Positions 1 through 8,845 of a DNA stretch of 64,000 bases are shown here, one piece after another. The first letter of the stretch is position 1, and the number at the start of each line of letters is the position of its first letter. The stretch spans positions 62,001 to 126,000 of the forward strand of contig JANWZD010000011.1 of the NCBI GenBank assembly GCA_025054935.1, in the 5' to 3' direction. A model generated the notes under the pieces. It was not told the DNA's origin. It saw only the letters and a program-made list of their open reading frames with translations, and made no database searches. Source of the DNA: Dehalococcoidia bacterium. Its GTDB lineage: Bacteria > Chloroflexota > Dehalococcoidia > SpSt-223. Position numbers and translations under genes: made by a program.

Positions 1-437
1 GGGGCGGCGCGGAGCGGCCGGAAGCCGGGATGGTGGTCGATGACCGGCCGACCCCACAGCTCGACATTCAACGCCTCAAGGACGAGCGCCGGGTTCTCGT
101 CGCGAGCGATGAGGTGCACGTTCGCCGGCCGCCGGAGGAAGTGCGGCCGGCGGTAGACCGAGTGCGCGTCGTAGCAGTCGTGGTTGCCCGGCAGAATGAC
201 GGCCGGTCCGGGGAACTGCGCCAGTTCGTCGAGGAGAAGCTGGACCGTCGCGTCGCTGACGCGGTTGTGATCGAAGACATCGCCGACGAGCAGCAGCGCA
301 TCTGCCCGGGCGCGTCGCGCCGCGGCGACGACAGCGCGCAGCGCGTGAGCTGCGAGGTCGGGCGCGTAGTCGTTGCCGAGATGGAGGTCGGAGGTGTGGA
401 GAACGCGCAGCGAGCGCGCATCGCGGGCAGAAGGCAT
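1..437 (-). CDS. Metallophosphoesterase (SbcD/Mre11-like), truncated by window edge
   Basis: Starts at the ATG at 437 and runs off the left edge, so only about 145 N-terminal residues are visible. The calcineurin-type metallophosphoesterase motifs appear in order: TSDLHLG near residue 16, GDVFDH near residue 50 and PGNHD near residue 80. These supply the Asp, His and Asn ligands of the di-metal centre. In this family the enzymes hydrolyse phosphoesters, and the SbcD/Mre11 branch acts on DNA. The N-terminal part alone cannot separate a nuclease from a general phosphodiesterase. It is a single gene in view, with no partner upstream. Confidence 0.85.
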   Translation of the reverse strand, partial: MPSARDARSLRVLHTSDLHLGNDYAPDLAAHALRAVVAAARRARADALLLVGDVFDHNRVSDATVQLLLDELAQFPGPAVILPGNHDCYDAHSVYRRPHFLRRPANVHLIARDENPALVLEALNVELWGRPVIDHHPGFRPLRAA

Positions 438-1235
438 CGGGCCAAGTGTAGCAGATGGGCGCGGCGGGTGAAGACTGTATCCGAATTGGCGAGAGCGAAA
501 TTATCGCGCTGGCGTGGGGGCGGCCGGCAGCAGCGGTGCGCGCCCGGTGGGCTGCGCGCCAGGAGAGGGCGGCGCCGCTGGCCGCTTGAGCAGCCGACAG
601 CCGGCTCGAGGGAGAGGCCGGGCCAGAGCGCGCTTCCTGTTGAGGCCGTGCCCATCGTGGGGCGCCGCTCTCGGCCGGCGTCTGCGCAGGGCTGGGGCGG
701 TGTTCTTCGCGTCTTCCCAGCGGTCGCGCTGCTGCCGTTCGCTGCTCTCGCGACCTGCGGCCCGAGGCGGCTCTCCGCGCCCGCACCGCCTCGTCGCCGA
801 CGTGGAAATGCCTGCGGCTCCTTCGGACGGGAGTGGCGTCGTCGGCCGAGCGCTCGTGACGCCCTTTCCCATCCCGAAGTCAGCGCATCCGCGCCCGCTG
901 AGGCGACGGCCGCGCGGGCAGAGTATGCGCCGTCAGGGGGCGATCTGCTGTGCTTGAGGAGGCTCCCAGCGCCGGAGAGTAGCGCCCTTCAGAGCGACTG
1001 CAGGGGAGAACCTTCTGTCTCTGCTCGTTCTCCTGCCAAGAGGCGCCGTTTTCACGGTCAGCCGCGCCCGCGCTCTCATCAGTCAAATGCGACCAGCAAT
1101 GCTTCGATCAAAGTGTTCCAGTGCAGCGATCTGGTGCTCCTATCGTCAAGCATCTCAACGGTGCTGCTCGGGACCGTAGTGCTGGTCTGGCGCGGCTGAA
1201 GCGAAAAACTGTGAGGCAGCAGTCAAGCCATGGTG
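438..1235. other. Long intergenic stretch, no convincing gene
   Basis: About 800 nt without a protein I can support. Open frames on both strands are low-complexity Arg/Ala/Pro-rich translations typical of non-coding GC-rich DNA, and none shows a motif. The last 200 nt before 1235 are less GC-rich and lead into a promoter-like box for the next gene. Confidence 0.5.
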
Positions 1236-1241
1236 TACACT
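1236..1241 (+). promoter_or_regulatory. Putative -10 box TACACT for the Mrr-N gene
   Basis: TACACT lies 39 nt before the ATG at 1281. It falls inside the N-terminal extension of the longer open frame (TTG/ATG near 1230), which argues for the shorter start. No clear -35 is seen. Confidence 0.4.
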
Positions 1242-1280
1242 GTCCTCCAAAGACGCAGGCAACGTGAGGGAACGCGACGC

Positions 1281-1853
1281 ATGGGCCATGGCGATGTAAG
1301 CGCAGCGTTCGAACTGCTGCTGAGCGAGCTCGACAATGCATTGAGCAGCGCACGAGAGGAAGCTGCGCGTGCCTCGCGGGCGGGCCGCTACAGCGAAGTC
1401 AACGCCAGTATCGCAGTCGCGCAACAGATCGAAACGATCGTCGATCAAATCAAAGCGAGCTATCGCCAATGGCAGGAGATCTCCAGCCAGCCGCGGGCCT
1501 CTCGCCAAGATCGGCCATCCCCTCCCCAACATGGACGCAGGACCCCAGTTAAGGTGTTTCGGCTGCCGATCCTGCGCGCCCTCGTCGCGCTTGGAGGGAG
1601 CGCTCCGCTCCATACGGTCCTGGAGCGAGTTTTTGACGAAGTGAAAGGCTCGTTGACTGAGGCCGATTTCGACCTGGTGCCCTCTCAGCCGAACACGCCG
1701 TATTGGCGGAATTACGCGCAATGGGCTCGGAAAGAGCTCGTTCTCGAGGGACTGATGTGCAGCGACAGTCCGCGCGGCATCTGGGCGATCTCAGAGCACG
1801 GGGTCGCCTATCTCGAACGCCATCAGGCGGCGGCGAAAGAAAAGAACCCGTAG
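1281..1853 (+). CDS. Stand-alone winged-helix protein related to Mrr N-terminal domain
   Basis: 190 aa, starting at the ATG at 1281, which has GAGGGAA about 8 nt upstream. The first 70 residues are helical and Ala/Glu/Gln-rich (probable coiled coil), followed by a short Pro/Arg linker. The C-terminal 95 residues read as a winged-helix domain of the Mrr_N type: a helix starting LPILRALVALGG, a PYWRNYAQWARKEL segment and a wing with GIWAISEHG. Mrr_N normally precedes a restriction endonuclease domain; here no catalytic PD-(D/E)XK domain follows. Likely a DNA-binding regulator or an orphan specificity module. The function is inferred from the fold only. Confidence 0.6.
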   Translation: MGHGDVSAAFELLLSELDNALSSAREEAARASRAGRYSEVNASIAVAQQIETIVDQIKASYRQWQEISSQPRASRQDRPSPPQHGRRTPVKVFRLPILRALVALGGSAPLHTVLERVFDEVKGSLTEADFDLVPSQPNTPYWRNYAQWARKELVLEGLMCSDSPRGIWAISEHGVAYLERHQAAAKEKNP

Positions 1854-2000
1854 GCAGCGCTGGCGCTGCTTGAACAGCGCTGAGCAACCGCCTAGCCTCG
1901 TTCTCGGCTGGACAGCGGGTGCCGCTGCATTTCAGGAGGCGGGCGGCGCTTGCGGGCAGAGCGCCGGTTCGCGACGCCGCTCTGCCGAGAAACAGCATCT

Positions 2001-2086
2001 TGGCAGAGAGGGAGGGATTCGAACCCCCGGACCTTTCGGTCTGCGGTTTTCAAGACCGCTGCCATCAACCACTCGGCCACCTCTCC
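2001..2086 (-). tRNA. tRNA-Ser (anticodon UGA)
   Basis: On the minus strand the 5' half GGAGAGG pairs with CCTCTCT before the discriminator G and an encoded CCA (2001-2003). The anticodon loop CTTGAAA carries TGA at 2052-2050. A long variable arm (CAGACCGAAAGGTC region) and a GGTTCGAATCC T-arm fit a class II serine tRNA. Length is 86 nt with CCA. G1-U72 is a wobble pair. Confidence 0.95.
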
Positions 2087-2096
2087 GTGCAGCATG

Positions 2097-2126
2097 ATCG
2101 TACCGTGCCGCGCGAAGAGGCGGCAA
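2097..2126 (-). promoter_or_regulatory. Putative promoter of tRNA-Ser
   Basis: Reading leftward, TTGCCG (2126-2121), 18 nt, then TACGAT (2102-2097), with the tRNA 5' end 10 nt further on. The spacing suits a housekeeping sigma factor. Confidence 0.5.
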
Positions 2127-2172
2127 CGTGCTCTCCGCTCGGGGCAGCAGCTTCCGCCGCGGCGCCCCACCC

Positions 2173-3831
2173 TCACCCCAGCCGGCCAAACAGCCGCGCT
2201 AACTGCGTCGCGCTCAGGTGCATCATCGTCGGGCGGCCATGGGGGCACGTCTTCGGCGCGGCGGTCTCCTCAAGCTGAGAGAGCAGGGCGCGCATCTCGG
2301 CATCGGAGAGCGCTTGGCCGGCGCGAATGGCGCTATGGCAGGCGATCGACGCGGCAATCCGGTCGCGCCATTCGGCCGGGTTGCCGATCAGCGAGGTGAG
2401 CGCATCCATCACGGCGCCGCTCACCTCCCCGGGCGCGAGCGATGCCGGCGCGGCGCGCACCACCACGCTGCGCTCGCCGAAGCGGTCGACCGTCAGCCCG
2501 AGCGCCGCCAGCTGGTCGGCGTGACGCTCGTAGGCGATCAGCTGCTCAAGCGAAAGATCGAGCACAACCGGGTCGAGCAGCCCTTGGCGCTCCACCGCTC
2601 CCCGCTCCCACGCCGCCAGCAGCCGCTCGAACAGGATGCGCTCATGCGCCGCGTGCTGGTCGACAAGGTAGATCCCATCCGGCCCTTCCGCAATCAGGTA
2701 CGTCAACCCCACCTGTCCCAGCAGGCGAAGTGCCGGCAGCCGCCGCGCCAAGGGCACGGCAAGAGGCAGCTGCTCCGCCGGTCCGTCGTCTGGCCAAGGG
2801 AGCGGGGGCGCCGGCACCACTTCCGGGAGGCGCAGGTCGGCGTCGAGCGCCGCGCGGACCGCGCGCTGGACGACCGAGAACACCTCGCGTTCGAAGCGCA
2901 GCCGCACCTCGCTCTTCGCGGGATGGACGTTGACATCGACGCCGCCTGGCGCGATCGCGAGATGGAGCACCGCCAGCGGGTGCCGCCCCACCATCAGGCG
3001 GTTCTGAAACGCGCTCTCGACCGCCTGAGCGAGCAGCCGGCTTTGCACCCACCGCCCGTTGATAAAGAACGAGAGCCCGCCGCGGTTGGCGCGGCTGACC
3101 GATGGCCGGCCGACGAGGCCGACGACCTGCGTCAGCGGGTCCGGCGCTGTCTCGCGGGAGTCGACCGGCACCATCGCATCGGCAGCGGCGCGCCCCAGCG
3201 TTGCGACGACGGCATCCTCGAGCGCGCCCGTTCCGGGAGCGCGGAGCGTCGTCCTGCCGTCGACTTGGAGCGTAAACCGGACCGCAGGCCGCGCGAGCGC
3301 ATACTGGCTGACGACCTGGGCGCAGGCGGCGGCTTCAGTGGCGGCGCTCCGCAGGTGCTGGCGGCGGGCGGGCAGGTCGGCAAACAGCCGCCGAACGGTG
3401 ATCTGCGTGCCCGGCGCACCCGCCTGCCGGCTCGCTTCGACGAGCGCGCCCCGCTCCCACCGCCGAACCGCCGCATAGGGCTGGTCGGCAGGGCGACTGA
3501 CAATGCTCACCTCCGCTACTGCCCGAATGCTGGGCAGCGCCTCGCCGCGGAAGCCGAGCGTCGCGATCGTCTCGAGGTCGTCGAGCGTCGTCAGTTTGCT
3601 CGTCGCGTGGCGCTCGAACGCGAGCTCGATCTCGGCCTCGGCGATGCCGCAGCCGTCGTCCGTCACCCGGATCAGCTGGATGCCGCCGCCCCGGATCTCG
3701 ACCCCGATCGACCGCGCACCGGCGTCCAGCGCGTTCTCAATGAGCTCTTTGACAACCGACGCTGGGCGCTCGATCACCTCGCCGGCGGCGATCCGCGCCG
3801 CAAGCGCCGGTTCAAGCACCCGGATCGGCAT
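2173..3831 (-). CDS. mutL: DNA mismatch repair protein MutL
   Basis: 552 aa. The N-terminal GHKL ATPase has E32/N33 in KELIENALDAGA, the DDGCGI loop and GFRGEAL. The C-terminal dimerisation domain carries the endonuclease motif DQHAAHERILFE (DQHA-x2-E-x4-E), then ACHSAIRAG and a terminal CPHGRP. This marks a nicking-competent MutL of the kind found in bacteria without MutH. It couples MutS mismatch recognition to strand incision. The start lies 1 nt after the stop of the BAX-inhibitor gene, so the two are probably co-transcribed. No mutS in the window. Confidence 0.97.
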   Translation of the reverse strand: MPIRVLEPALAARIAAGEVIERPASVVKELIENALDAGARSIGVEIRGGGIQLIRVTDDGCGIAEAEIELAFERHATSKLTTLDDLETIATLGFRGEALPSIRAVAEVSIVSRPADQPYAAVRRWERGALVEASRQAGAPGTQITVRRLFADLPARRQHLRSAATEAAACAQVVSQYALARPAVRFTLQVDGRTTLRAPGTGALEDAVVATLGRAAADAMVPVDSRETAPDPLTQVVGLVGRPSVSRANRGGLSFFINGRWVQSRLLAQAVESAFQNRLMVGRHPLAVLHLAIAPGGVDVNVHPAKSEVRLRFEREVFSVVQRAVRAALDADLRLPEVVPAPPLPWPDDGPAEQLPLAVPLARRLPALRLLGQVGLTYLIAEGPDGIYLVDQHAAHERILFERLLAAWERGAVERQGLLDPVVLDLSLEQLIAYERHADQLAALGLTVDRFGERSVVVRAAPASLAPGEVSGAVMDALTSLIGNPAEWRDRIAASIACHSAIRAGQALSDAEMRALLSQLEETAAPKTCPHGRPTMMHLSATQLARLFGRLG

Positions 3832-3832
3832 G

Positions 3833-4537
3833 CTAGTCGCGGTTGTTGCCGGCGAGCGCGCTCAGCAGCCGCAGCAGCGAGAGGAAGAGGTTAACAATGT
3901 CGAGGTAGACCATGGCCGCCATCACCACCGCGGCGGCGAAGGTCCCCTCCATCTGCTTGATCTTCTGGACATCGTGGATGAGAAAGAGGCTGAACAGCAC
4001 CGCGCCGCCACCGCCAAGCAGGATCTCCAGCCAAGTGGCGCGGACGAAGATCGCCAGCACGCTGCCGCCGATCAGCGCGAGCAGGCCGACGAACAGCCAC
4101 GTCTGGAAGCGGGCGAGCGAGACGTCAGTCGTCCAAGCGAAGATCGTCAGCCCGCCGGTAATGATCGCGGTCAGGAGCAGCGCTTGGCCGAGAATGGCTG
4201 GCGCGGCAACGAGGTAGTAGCCGATCACCGGGCCGAGCGACATTCCCGAGAGAAACGTGAAGCCATACAGGAACAGCAGCCCGAGCGGCGCAGAGCGGCG
4301 CGCCACCGGCTGGAGCGCGAAAATGAAGCCGAGCTGCGTGATCGCGAGCACGATGAAAAAGGGCAGCCCAAGGACCCCCGCTGCCGCGAGCGAGAGGCCA
4401 ACGGCGCCGCCGATCGCGCTGAAAATGAAGGAAAAGGCGAGCAGTCCGAAGACAGTCGCGACCGCGCTTCGCTCCGCGGCGCTCTCGCGTCCAAACAGTT
4501 CCGGATAGTCGCTAGGGCCGCGATACTCTCGGTTCAT
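3833..4537 (-). CDS. BAX inhibitor-1 / YetJ-YccA family membrane protein
   Basis: 234 aa with about seven hydrophobic spans after a short charged N-terminus. The C-terminal half has the acidic residues of this family in LIHDVQKIKQ and YLDIVNLFLSLL, which in characterised homologues form the pH-sensitive di-Asp switch of a calcium leak channel. Inner-membrane location. Start ATG with GAGGGAGGA just upstream and an extended -10 box further up. First gene of a likely two-gene unit with mutL; the pairing has no obvious functional logic. Confidence 0.9.
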   Translation of the reverse strand: MNREYRGPSDYPELFGRESAAERSAVATVFGLLAFSFIFSAIGGAVGLSLAAAGVLGLPFFIVLAITQLGFIFALQPVARRSAPLGLLFLYGFTFLSGMSLGPVIGYYLVAAPAILGQALLLTAIITGGLTIFAWTTDVSLARFQTWLFVGLLALIGGSVLAIFVRATWLEILLGGGGAVLFSLFLIHDVQKIKQMEGTFAAAVVMAAMVYLDIVNLFLSLLRLLSALAGNNRD

Positions 4538-4565
4538 CGGTCCTCCCTCGTTTCCCCACTACAAA

Positions 4566-4574
4566 ACGATAGCA
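4566..4574 (-). promoter_or_regulatory. Extended -10 box TGCTATCGT upstream of the BI-1/mutL unit
   Basis: Reading leftward, TGC-TATCGT sits about 28 nt before the BI-1 ATG at 4537, leaving room for the GAGGGAGGA ribosome site. The identical box occurs before the secreted glycosidase at 57204-57212. Confidence 0.5.
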
Positions 4575-4702
4575 CAGCCGCAAACGCGATACGCGGGGGT
4601 GCGCGCCTTCCTTCGGGCACGCCTCTCCGCAGCGCGCATTTCGAGCGACCCGGCGGAAGCCTTGCCGGCGACCGCGCTCGCCCGCCGAAGCCGAGAGCGC
4701 GA

Positions 4703-4708
4703 TATCCT
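4703..4708 (+). promoter_or_regulatory. Putative -10 TATCCT with start codon 8 nt downstream
   Basis: TATCCT ends 8 nt before the ATG at 4717 and no purine-rich ribosome site intervenes. A transcript from this box would begin at or next to the ATG, so the mRNA may be leaderless. Confidence 0.35.
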
Positions 4709-4716
4709 TTGGAAAT

Positions 4717-7700
4717 ATGGAACCGGGCATCTGGGTCGGGGAGCGCGCGGATGAAACCCTCCTTGCTGCCGCCCGCGCGCTTTGGGCGGAACTGCCTCCC
4801 GGTCGGCGCGCCGCGACCCGGATTGCCGCCGGCTTCTCCGCTCTCGGCTGGCCGATCGACCTCGCCATCTTCACCGACACCGCCCTTGCTGTCGTCCACC
4901 TTGTGCCCGCAAGCGGTCCGCTTGTCGCCCGCCGCGCCGGACTCTGGCACTCCGGCGGCGCGCCGATCCTGCCGGACCGCCCGAACCCGCTGCTCAGTCT
5001 CCGCCTCGCGCGCCTCGCACTCCTCGAGCGCCTCGCCGAGCGGTCACCCGCTGTCCTCGGCCGCGCCGGCGACGCGCTCGTCTGGGATCGCGCCGCCGGT
5101 CTCGTCGCCATCGCGCCGACGCTGCCCGCCGGCTCGGCGATCGCGCTCGGCGTTCCTCCCCGCGACTGTCGCGTTATCGGTCTCGACCGCCTTGCCGGCA
5201 CCGTCCTTCGTCTCCGCCCTCTGCACGAGCCGGTCGACCCTCTCGCGCTCGATCGCCTACTTCATGAAGGGCTCGGCCTCCAGCCCGTCGGCGGCCGCGC
5301 TGAGGCAGCCGGCTGCTTCCTCTGCACGCTCGTTAGCCGCCGCTGCGATCTCCACCGGCTGCGCGGCATCGTCGTCGACCTCCGCCAGACGAACGGTGTC
5401 CACCTCACGATCCAGACCGAGGACCAGTGGACGCTCGCGCTGTACTTGAACGACCCCTGGACGCCGCTCGGCGCGGGGATCGACCGTCTTCTTGCTGCCG
5501 GGGCGCCGCCCGCGATCGTCGCGCATCACCTCGCCGCGCGTGTCCGCGACGGCCGCGTCGCCTTTGCGGCCGGCAAGGACAGCCTCGTTGTCGTCGCCCC
5601 TGAAGTGCTGGTAGATGTCACGGCGGTCGCCGAGATGGCGCAGTGTCCTCTCGCCTATGTCGTGCACCAGTTCGAGCCGAAATCCCCGAGCGAGGACTCG
5701 GTGCGCGGCAAAGTCGTCCACGCCGCCTTGCGCCGCCTTGTCCGCGGCGAGACGCCGGCGGACGCGCTCGTCGAGGCGGCGCGCGAATCGACCCGCGACC
5801 TGGCGTTCGCGAACGTCACGCTGGATGCCGTGCTCGCGGGCGCACGCGACCACGTCGCCAAAATCGCCCCGGTTGTGGCGGGCCAGCCGGGCGAGACCGA
5901 GACGGCGGTCAGCAATCCGCAGCTTGGGATTGCCGGCCGCGTCGATGCGGTCTGGGAACGCGATGGGCAGGTGGAGCGGGTGCTTGAACTGAAAACGGGC
6001 CGCCCCGCGCCGGCCCTAGCAGCGCGGCCGAACCATCGCCTCCAAGCGCAGCTGTACGCCGCCAGTCTCTGGAACGCCGGTCGGCTCGACCTCGCGCAGG
6101 CGACCGTCCAAGTCGCCTACACCGGCGGCGAGGAGCTGGTCGCGGTCGATGTGCGTACCGATTGGCCGGCGATCCGGCAGGCGGTCTTCGTTCGCAATGA
6201 GGCGGTCCTCTTCGACTTGACCGGTCAGCCGCTCGGCGAACTAAAGCGCTGCAGCACGTGCCCGAGGTTTTTGCAGGACCGATGCCAGTTCTATGCCGAC
6301 CTCCTCGGGTATGCGCCGACGCTGACGACCGCCGACAGCGACCGCCAGACATTCCGCCAGTGGGTTGCCGCGCTTCGCCGGGAAGCCGCCCTCGAAGCCC
6401 GCTCGCAGCTCGGCGCCTCCCGCCGCTCCCTCAACGCGCGCGTCGAAGATGGCAGCTGCTTCCGCATCGACTCCATCGCAGAGGAAGAAATCATCTCTGA
6501 TGGGCGCTGGCGGGCGCGCCTGCGCGGGCGCAATATCTCGCGCTTTCGGGTCGCCGACCGGGCGACTCTCGCCAGCGACGACCCGCTCGGTCCGCGCGTG
6601 GACGCTGCGATTGAGGAAGTCGCTGCCGACGGGATCGACGTCCTTGCCGATGCGCCCGCGCCGTGGGCAACGCGCCTCGAGCCTGCAGCGAGCGGCACCC
6701 TCCTGCAGGGCGTCTTCCAAGGGCTTACCGGCTGGCTTCGGGCTGACGATCGCCTCCGCCGTCTCGTGGCCGGCGAGCGCCTCCCGCGCTTCGGGCCGCG
6801 GCCGGCGCGCGATCCCGCGCTCGACGAATACCAGCAGCAGGCGGCTGCCGCGGCGCTCGCCGCCGAAGACTACGCGCTCATCTGGGGGCCGCCCGGCACA
6901 GGAAAGACACGCACGATCGCCCGGATCGTTCGCGCGGCCGGACGTCGGGTCCTGCTCGCCGCGCTGACCAATCAGGCTGTGGATAACCTCGCTCTCGCGC
7001 TGCTTGCTGATGGGCAGCAGCAGCTGCTGATCATCGGTCGGCCGAACCGCTCTCACAGGTCGCTGCTTCCCTTCACCCTCGATGCTTTCGGCGACCAGCT
7101 CGACCGGATCCGCGACGCACTCGCCCAGACACCGGTCGTCCTCACGACGGCCCACCAAGTGGCGAGCGGCCGCTACGACCAAGCCTTCGGCGGTGCGCCG
7201 CCGTTCGATCTCGTCATTCTCGATGAGGCGACGCAACTGACGGAGCCGGCTGCGCTGGGGGTACTGCGGCTCGGCCGCGCCTTCGTGCTCGTCGGTGACC
7301 ACAAGCAGCTCGCGCCCATCGTCGCCGACCCCGACTCTGCGCTTGCCCGCTCCCTCTTTGATCGGCTGTGGGCCCATCCTGCTTCAGCAGAGGCGCGCGT
7401 CATGCTCGCGCGCCAGTACCGGATGCGCGCCGCGATCGCGGAATTCCCCGCCCAGCGCTGGTACGAAGGGCGGTTGGAAACTGCGCCAAGCGCCGAGGCG
7501 CAGCCATCCATCCTCGTCCCCGCGAGCCGCTGGCCTGCCCTCTGGGGCGAGGCGCCGGCGGTGTTTGCTGCCGCTCCCGCCGACCGCGAAGCGGACATCG
7601 TCGTCACCCTCGTCCGCGACGCCCTCCGCGCCGGCCTGAGCCCGGACCAGATCGGCGTCGTCTCCCCCTATCGCCAGCAGGTCGCGGAGCTCTACCATCG

Positions 7701-7974
7701 GCTCGACGACCTCAAGGAGCCGCCGCTCGTCGACACCGTCGACCGCTTTCAAGGGTCCGAGCGCGACTGCATCATCCTTGCCGCTGACGCCAGCCGCCCC
7801 GGCGACCTCCTTGCCGATGAGCGCCGCCTGAATGTCGCGCTCACCCGCGCGAGGCGCAAGCTGATCGTTGTCGGCGACCCCGATCGCTTGCGGCGCTATC
7901 CTGCCGCTGCCGCCCTAATCGACCATTTCGCGCAGCGGGGGACGCTCGTCTCGCTCTCTGATCGATCGGGGTGA
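4717..7974 (+). CDS. Dna2-like Fe-S nuclease / SF1 helicase
   Basis: 1085 aa, combining two enzymes. The N-terminal half holds a RecB-type nuclease: C310, H335, D410 and E424-x-K426 (ELKTG), then C512, C515 and C523. One upstream and three downstream cysteines are the AddB/Dna2 arrangement for a 4Fe-4S cluster around the nuclease. The C-terminal half is an SF1 helicase: Walker A GPPGTGKT at 724-731, Walker B ILDEATQ at 834-840, VGDHKQLAP, ARQYRM, DTVDRFQGSERD and NVALTRARRKL. It probably processes DNA ends or flaps with 5'-3' unwinding, as Dna2 does; RNA substrates cannot be excluded. It stands alone between short intergenic regions. Confidence 0.9.
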   Translation: MEPGIWVGERADETLLAAARALWAELPPGRRAATRIAAGFSALGWPIDLAIFTDTALAVVHLVPASGPLVARRAGLWHSGGAPILPDRPNPLLSLRLARLALLERLAERSPAVLGRAGDALVWDRAAGLVAIAPTLPAGSAIALGVPPRDCRVIGLDRLAGTVLRLRPLHEPVDPLALDRLLHEGLGLQPVGGRAEAAGCFLCTLVSRRCDLHRLRGIVVDLRQTNGVHLTIQTEDQWTLALYLNDPWTPLGAGIDRLLAAGAPPAIVAHHLAARVRDGRVAFAAGKDSLVVVAPEVLVDVTAVAEMAQCPLAYVVHQFEPKSPSEDSVRGKVVHAALRRLVRGETPADALVEAARESTRDLAFANVTLDAVLAGARDHVAKIAPVVAGQPGETETAVSNPQLGIAGRVDAVWERDGQVERVLELKTGRPAPALAARPNHRLQAQLYAASLWNAGRLDLAQATVQVAYTGGEELVAVDVRTDWPAIRQAVFVRNEAVLFDLTGQPLGELKRCSTCPRFLQDRCQFYADLLGYAPTLTTADSDRQTFRQWVAALRREAALEARSQLGASRRSLNARVEDGSCFRIDSIAEEEIISDGRWRARLRGRNISRFRVADRATLASDDPLGPRVDAAIEEVAADGIDVLADAPAPWATRLEPAASGTLLQGVFQGLTGWLRADDRLRRLVAGERLPRFGPRPARDPALDEYQQQAAAAALAAEDYALIWGPPGTGKTRTIARIVRAAGRRVLLAALTNQAVDNLALALLADGQQQLLIIGRPNRSHRSLLPFTLDAFGDQLDRIRDALAQTPVVLTTAHQVASGRYDQAFGGAPPFDLVILDEATQLTEPAALGVLRLGRAFVLVGDHKQLAPIVADPDSALARSLFDRLWAHPASAEARVMLARQYRMRAAIAEFPAQRWYEGRLETAPSAEAQPSILVPASRWPALWGEAPAVFAAAPADREADIVVTLVRDALRAGLSPDQIGVVSPYRQQVAELYHRLDDLKEPPLVDTVDRFQGSERDCIILAADASRPGDLLADERRLNVALTRARRKLIVVGDPDRLRRYPAAAALIDHFAQRGTLVSLSDRSG

Positions 7975-8178
7975 CTGTCGAGCGCCGACCTTGCCCGGAT
8001 GGAGGACAGCGCTGCCTGACGGCCTCCAGCGCCCGGATACGGGCGTGATTTCGTCTCTCCCGAGCAGGGGAGCGAAATCCTGCGCGCTGCGCCACGACTA
8101 GCGATGCGGCTGTACCCTCGAGCGGGTCGTACCGTCGTGGCAGCACCAGTCTAGTCGCTCGCGGAGCAGCAGGTCAAG

Positions 8179-8208
8179 TTGCATTCTCAACGCACGGCAG
8201 CGTAGGCT
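8179..8208 (+). promoter_or_regulatory. Weak promoter candidate for the PNPOx-like gene
   Basis: TTGCAT (8179-8184), 18 nt, then TAGGCT (8203-8208). It lies about 50 nt before the proposed GTG start. The boxes deviate from consensus. Confidence 0.3.
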
Positions 8209-8256
8209 GTGTGCTGGCGTCCGCCGGAGGACGACTTTCGCACGTTGGGGAGTGAG

Positions 8257-8790
8257 GTGGCATTTCCATCAGTCGAAGAAATGCAGAAAATCGCGCTTAC
8301 CTTTTGTCAGCCTCCACGCTTTGCGCAGATGATCACAATCGATAAAAACGGCTTTCCGACCGCGCGCACGCTCGGCGGGCGACTGATGCCCGACTGGACG
8401 GTCGATATCTACACCTTCAAGCACTTCGCCCGCCTCGCCCATGTTCGCCGCAACCCGCACATGGCGATGGTCTGGACGCAACATCCGGAGCCTGGGAGTT
8501 CGTCGCGCATTCCGAAGATGATCGCGGCCAAGGGCATTGCCGAGATCATCGAGGGCGAAGCGATGCGCCCCTTCGCCGAGGAGCGGGTGGCGGCAGGCGG
8601 CGGCCGCGACGGCATGACCGTCGAGCGCTACCTGAACGAGGTCGCGCTCATCCGCTTCCACATTACCGAATTCCGGGCCGAGGGCTTCGCTGCCGAAGGA
8701 ACCGAGCTGACTTGGGACGAAGTGACTACCGGCATGACCTGGAAGCCGACTGGCCCGGCGCGGCCCGAGCCTGTCGACCCCGAGGGCTAG
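8257..8790 (+). CDS. Pyridoxamine 5'-phosphate oxidase-like FMN-binding protein
   Basis: 177 aa from the GTG at 8257, preceded by GGGGAG; an in-frame ATG at 8209 would add 16 unconvincing residues. The split-barrel features are a substrate-entry helix (VEEMQKIALTFC), the strand MITIDKNGFPTART, and NPHMAMVWTQHPEP, typical of the FMN-dependent PNPOx-like family that reduces or oxidises small cofactors. The C-terminus contains a run of acidic residues and ends in a Pro-rich tail. Substrate unknown; F420 or FMN use cannot be decided from sequence. Single gene, followed by a GC hairpin. Confidence 0.75.
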   Translation: MAFPSVEEMQKIALTFCQPPRFAQMITIDKNGFPTARTLGGRLMPDWTVDIYTFKHFARLAHVRRNPHMAMVWTQHPEPGSSSRIPKMIAAKGIAEIIEGEAMRPFAEERVAAGGGRDGMTVERYLNEVALIRFHITEFRAEGFAAEGTELTWDEVTTGMTWKPTGPARPEPVDPEG

Positions 8791-8814
8791 CCGTTTGGGC
8801 TGGACCGAATGAGG

Positions 8815-8831
8815 GGGAGCGCACCGCTCCC
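8815..8831 (+). terminator. GC hairpin after the PNPOx-like gene
   Basis: GGGAGCG-CAC-CGCTCCC, a perfect 7-bp stem with a 3-nt loop, 25 nt past the stop codon. No T-run follows, so it is at best a weak intrinsic terminator. Confidence 0.35.
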
Positions 8832-8845
8832 ATCCAGCCGTCCAA

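Noticed and set aside
30-1199. 389-aa plus-strand open frame at the left end
   Set aside because: Arg-rich composition without motifs; it is the antisense of the metallophosphoesterase and then non-coding DNA.
2218-3894. 558-aa plus-strand open frame opposite mutL
   Set aside because: Antisense shadow of mutL, whose motifs are complete on the minus strand.
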